From: Chthoniobacterales bacterium
GTDB taxonomy: Bacteria > Verrucomicrobiota > Verrucomicrobiia > Chthoniobacterales > UBA10450
Direction of reading: 5' to 3'
DNA length: 5,920 nucleotides
Assembly (NCBI GenBank): GCA_013694945.1
Contig: JACDBM010000103.1
Location: 1-5,920 of the forward strand
Positions 5,652 to 5,920 of this stretch are shown here, one piece after another (position 1 is the first letter of the stretch; every line of letters starts with the position of its first letter). Below the pieces are notes generated by a model. It ran no database searches, had not been told where the DNA came from, and saw nothing but the letters and a program-made list of their open reading frames with translations. Made by a program: the position numbers and the translations under genes.

Positions 5652-5920
5652 CACAAGGTTTCGGGTTGAACCTGATGCTGTGGGGACGGCGCTCTGTCGT
5701 GTCAATAATCTCGCCGCCACGTTTCACGCCGACAGAGCGGCGTGGCTACACGGTTCCGCTCTGGCCGTTGCCTGCGGTCCGAAGGAGAATGTTGAGGGTT
5801 TGTTGCACGTTGACGGAAATGTTAAAGCCGGCGGCGAGCGCGCGACACTGATCTCGCGCTGCGTTGCGGCGTTCGCGATCAGACCAAAATCCCAGCGCAG
5901 CGGAAAAAGCAGCAATGTCA
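5652..5920. other. Right-edge region without a secure gene; competing open frames
   Basis: After the STAS stop there is no recognised domain. On the minus strand a frame enters from the edge and ends at TAG 5746-5748, giving about 57 residues with the ending GFNISVNVQQTLNILL...; this could be the C-terminus of an unknown protein. On the plus strand a frame is open through the whole region to the edge, with a possible GTG start at 5680 and no ribosome binding site. Third-position base composition does not clearly favour either, and neither matches a family I know. The minus-strand option is slightly preferred because its stop falls directly beside the inverted repeat. Confidence 0.25.
5684..5745. 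repeat. Long imperfect inverted repeat near the right edge
   Basis: CGCTCTGTCG (5690-5699) and CGACAGAGCG (5730-5739) are perfect 10-bp complements around a 30-base loop. Pairing continues outward with one mismatch and then three more base pairs. A competing shorter pair, GCCACG (5716-5721) with CGTGGC (5741-5746), lies inside. It starts 33-39 bases after the STAS stop. It has no U-run. It may be a dispersed repeat or the end of a mobile element; only a genome comparison could show this. Confidence 0.5.

Noticed and set aside
1..5920. CRISPR array, tRNA or rRNA genes, insertion sequence with transposase
   Set aside because: No regularly spaced direct repeats, no cloverleaf-like or rRNA-like sequence, and no transposase motif were seen on either strand.

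Overview
The window looks like chromosomal DNA of a GC-rich, free-living Gram-negative bacterium. An outer-membrane efflux protein and a periplasmic adaptor gene imply two membranes. Several starts lack a Shine-Dalgarno sequence, and predicted promoters sit almost on the start codon. The style of the small Cys/His protein and of the FHA, HAD and STAS proteins suggests Verrucomicrobiota or a relative. That placement is a guess from memory, not a computed one.

Minus strand, 1-1921: the start of a tripartite (RND-type) heavy-metal efflux operon. In transcription order it holds a predicted promoter, a small secreted Cys/His protein (1879-1572), a TolC/CzcC-type outer-membrane channel (1425-162) and a His-rich periplasmic adaptor that runs off the left edge (148-1). 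The inner-membrane RND pump would be expected beyond the edge. As given, both the small protein and the channel carry a single-base frameshift; the reading frames recover on the far side of each lesion. The cause is either recent decay of the operon or base-calling errors.

Minus strand, 3834-2000: a complete, typical lepA (elongation factor 4, 598 aa), with a good sigma-70-like promoter so close to the ATG that the mRNA should be leaderless or nearly so. A perfect 7-bp inverted repeat lies between lepA and the efflux operon.

Plus strand, 3966-5651: three intact genes transcribed away from lepA. They encode a short FHA-domain protein with a C-terminal membrane anchor, a HAD-superfamily phosphatase, and a stand-alone STAS protein of the anti-sigma-factor-antagonist type. 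FHA domains read phosphothreonine and STAS proteins are commonly switched by serine phosphorylation, so the group may be a signalling set, but no kinase is visible.

Right edge, 5652-5920: no secure gene. It holds a long imperfect inverted repeat that may be a dispersed element, and open frames on both strands that cannot be separated by eye.
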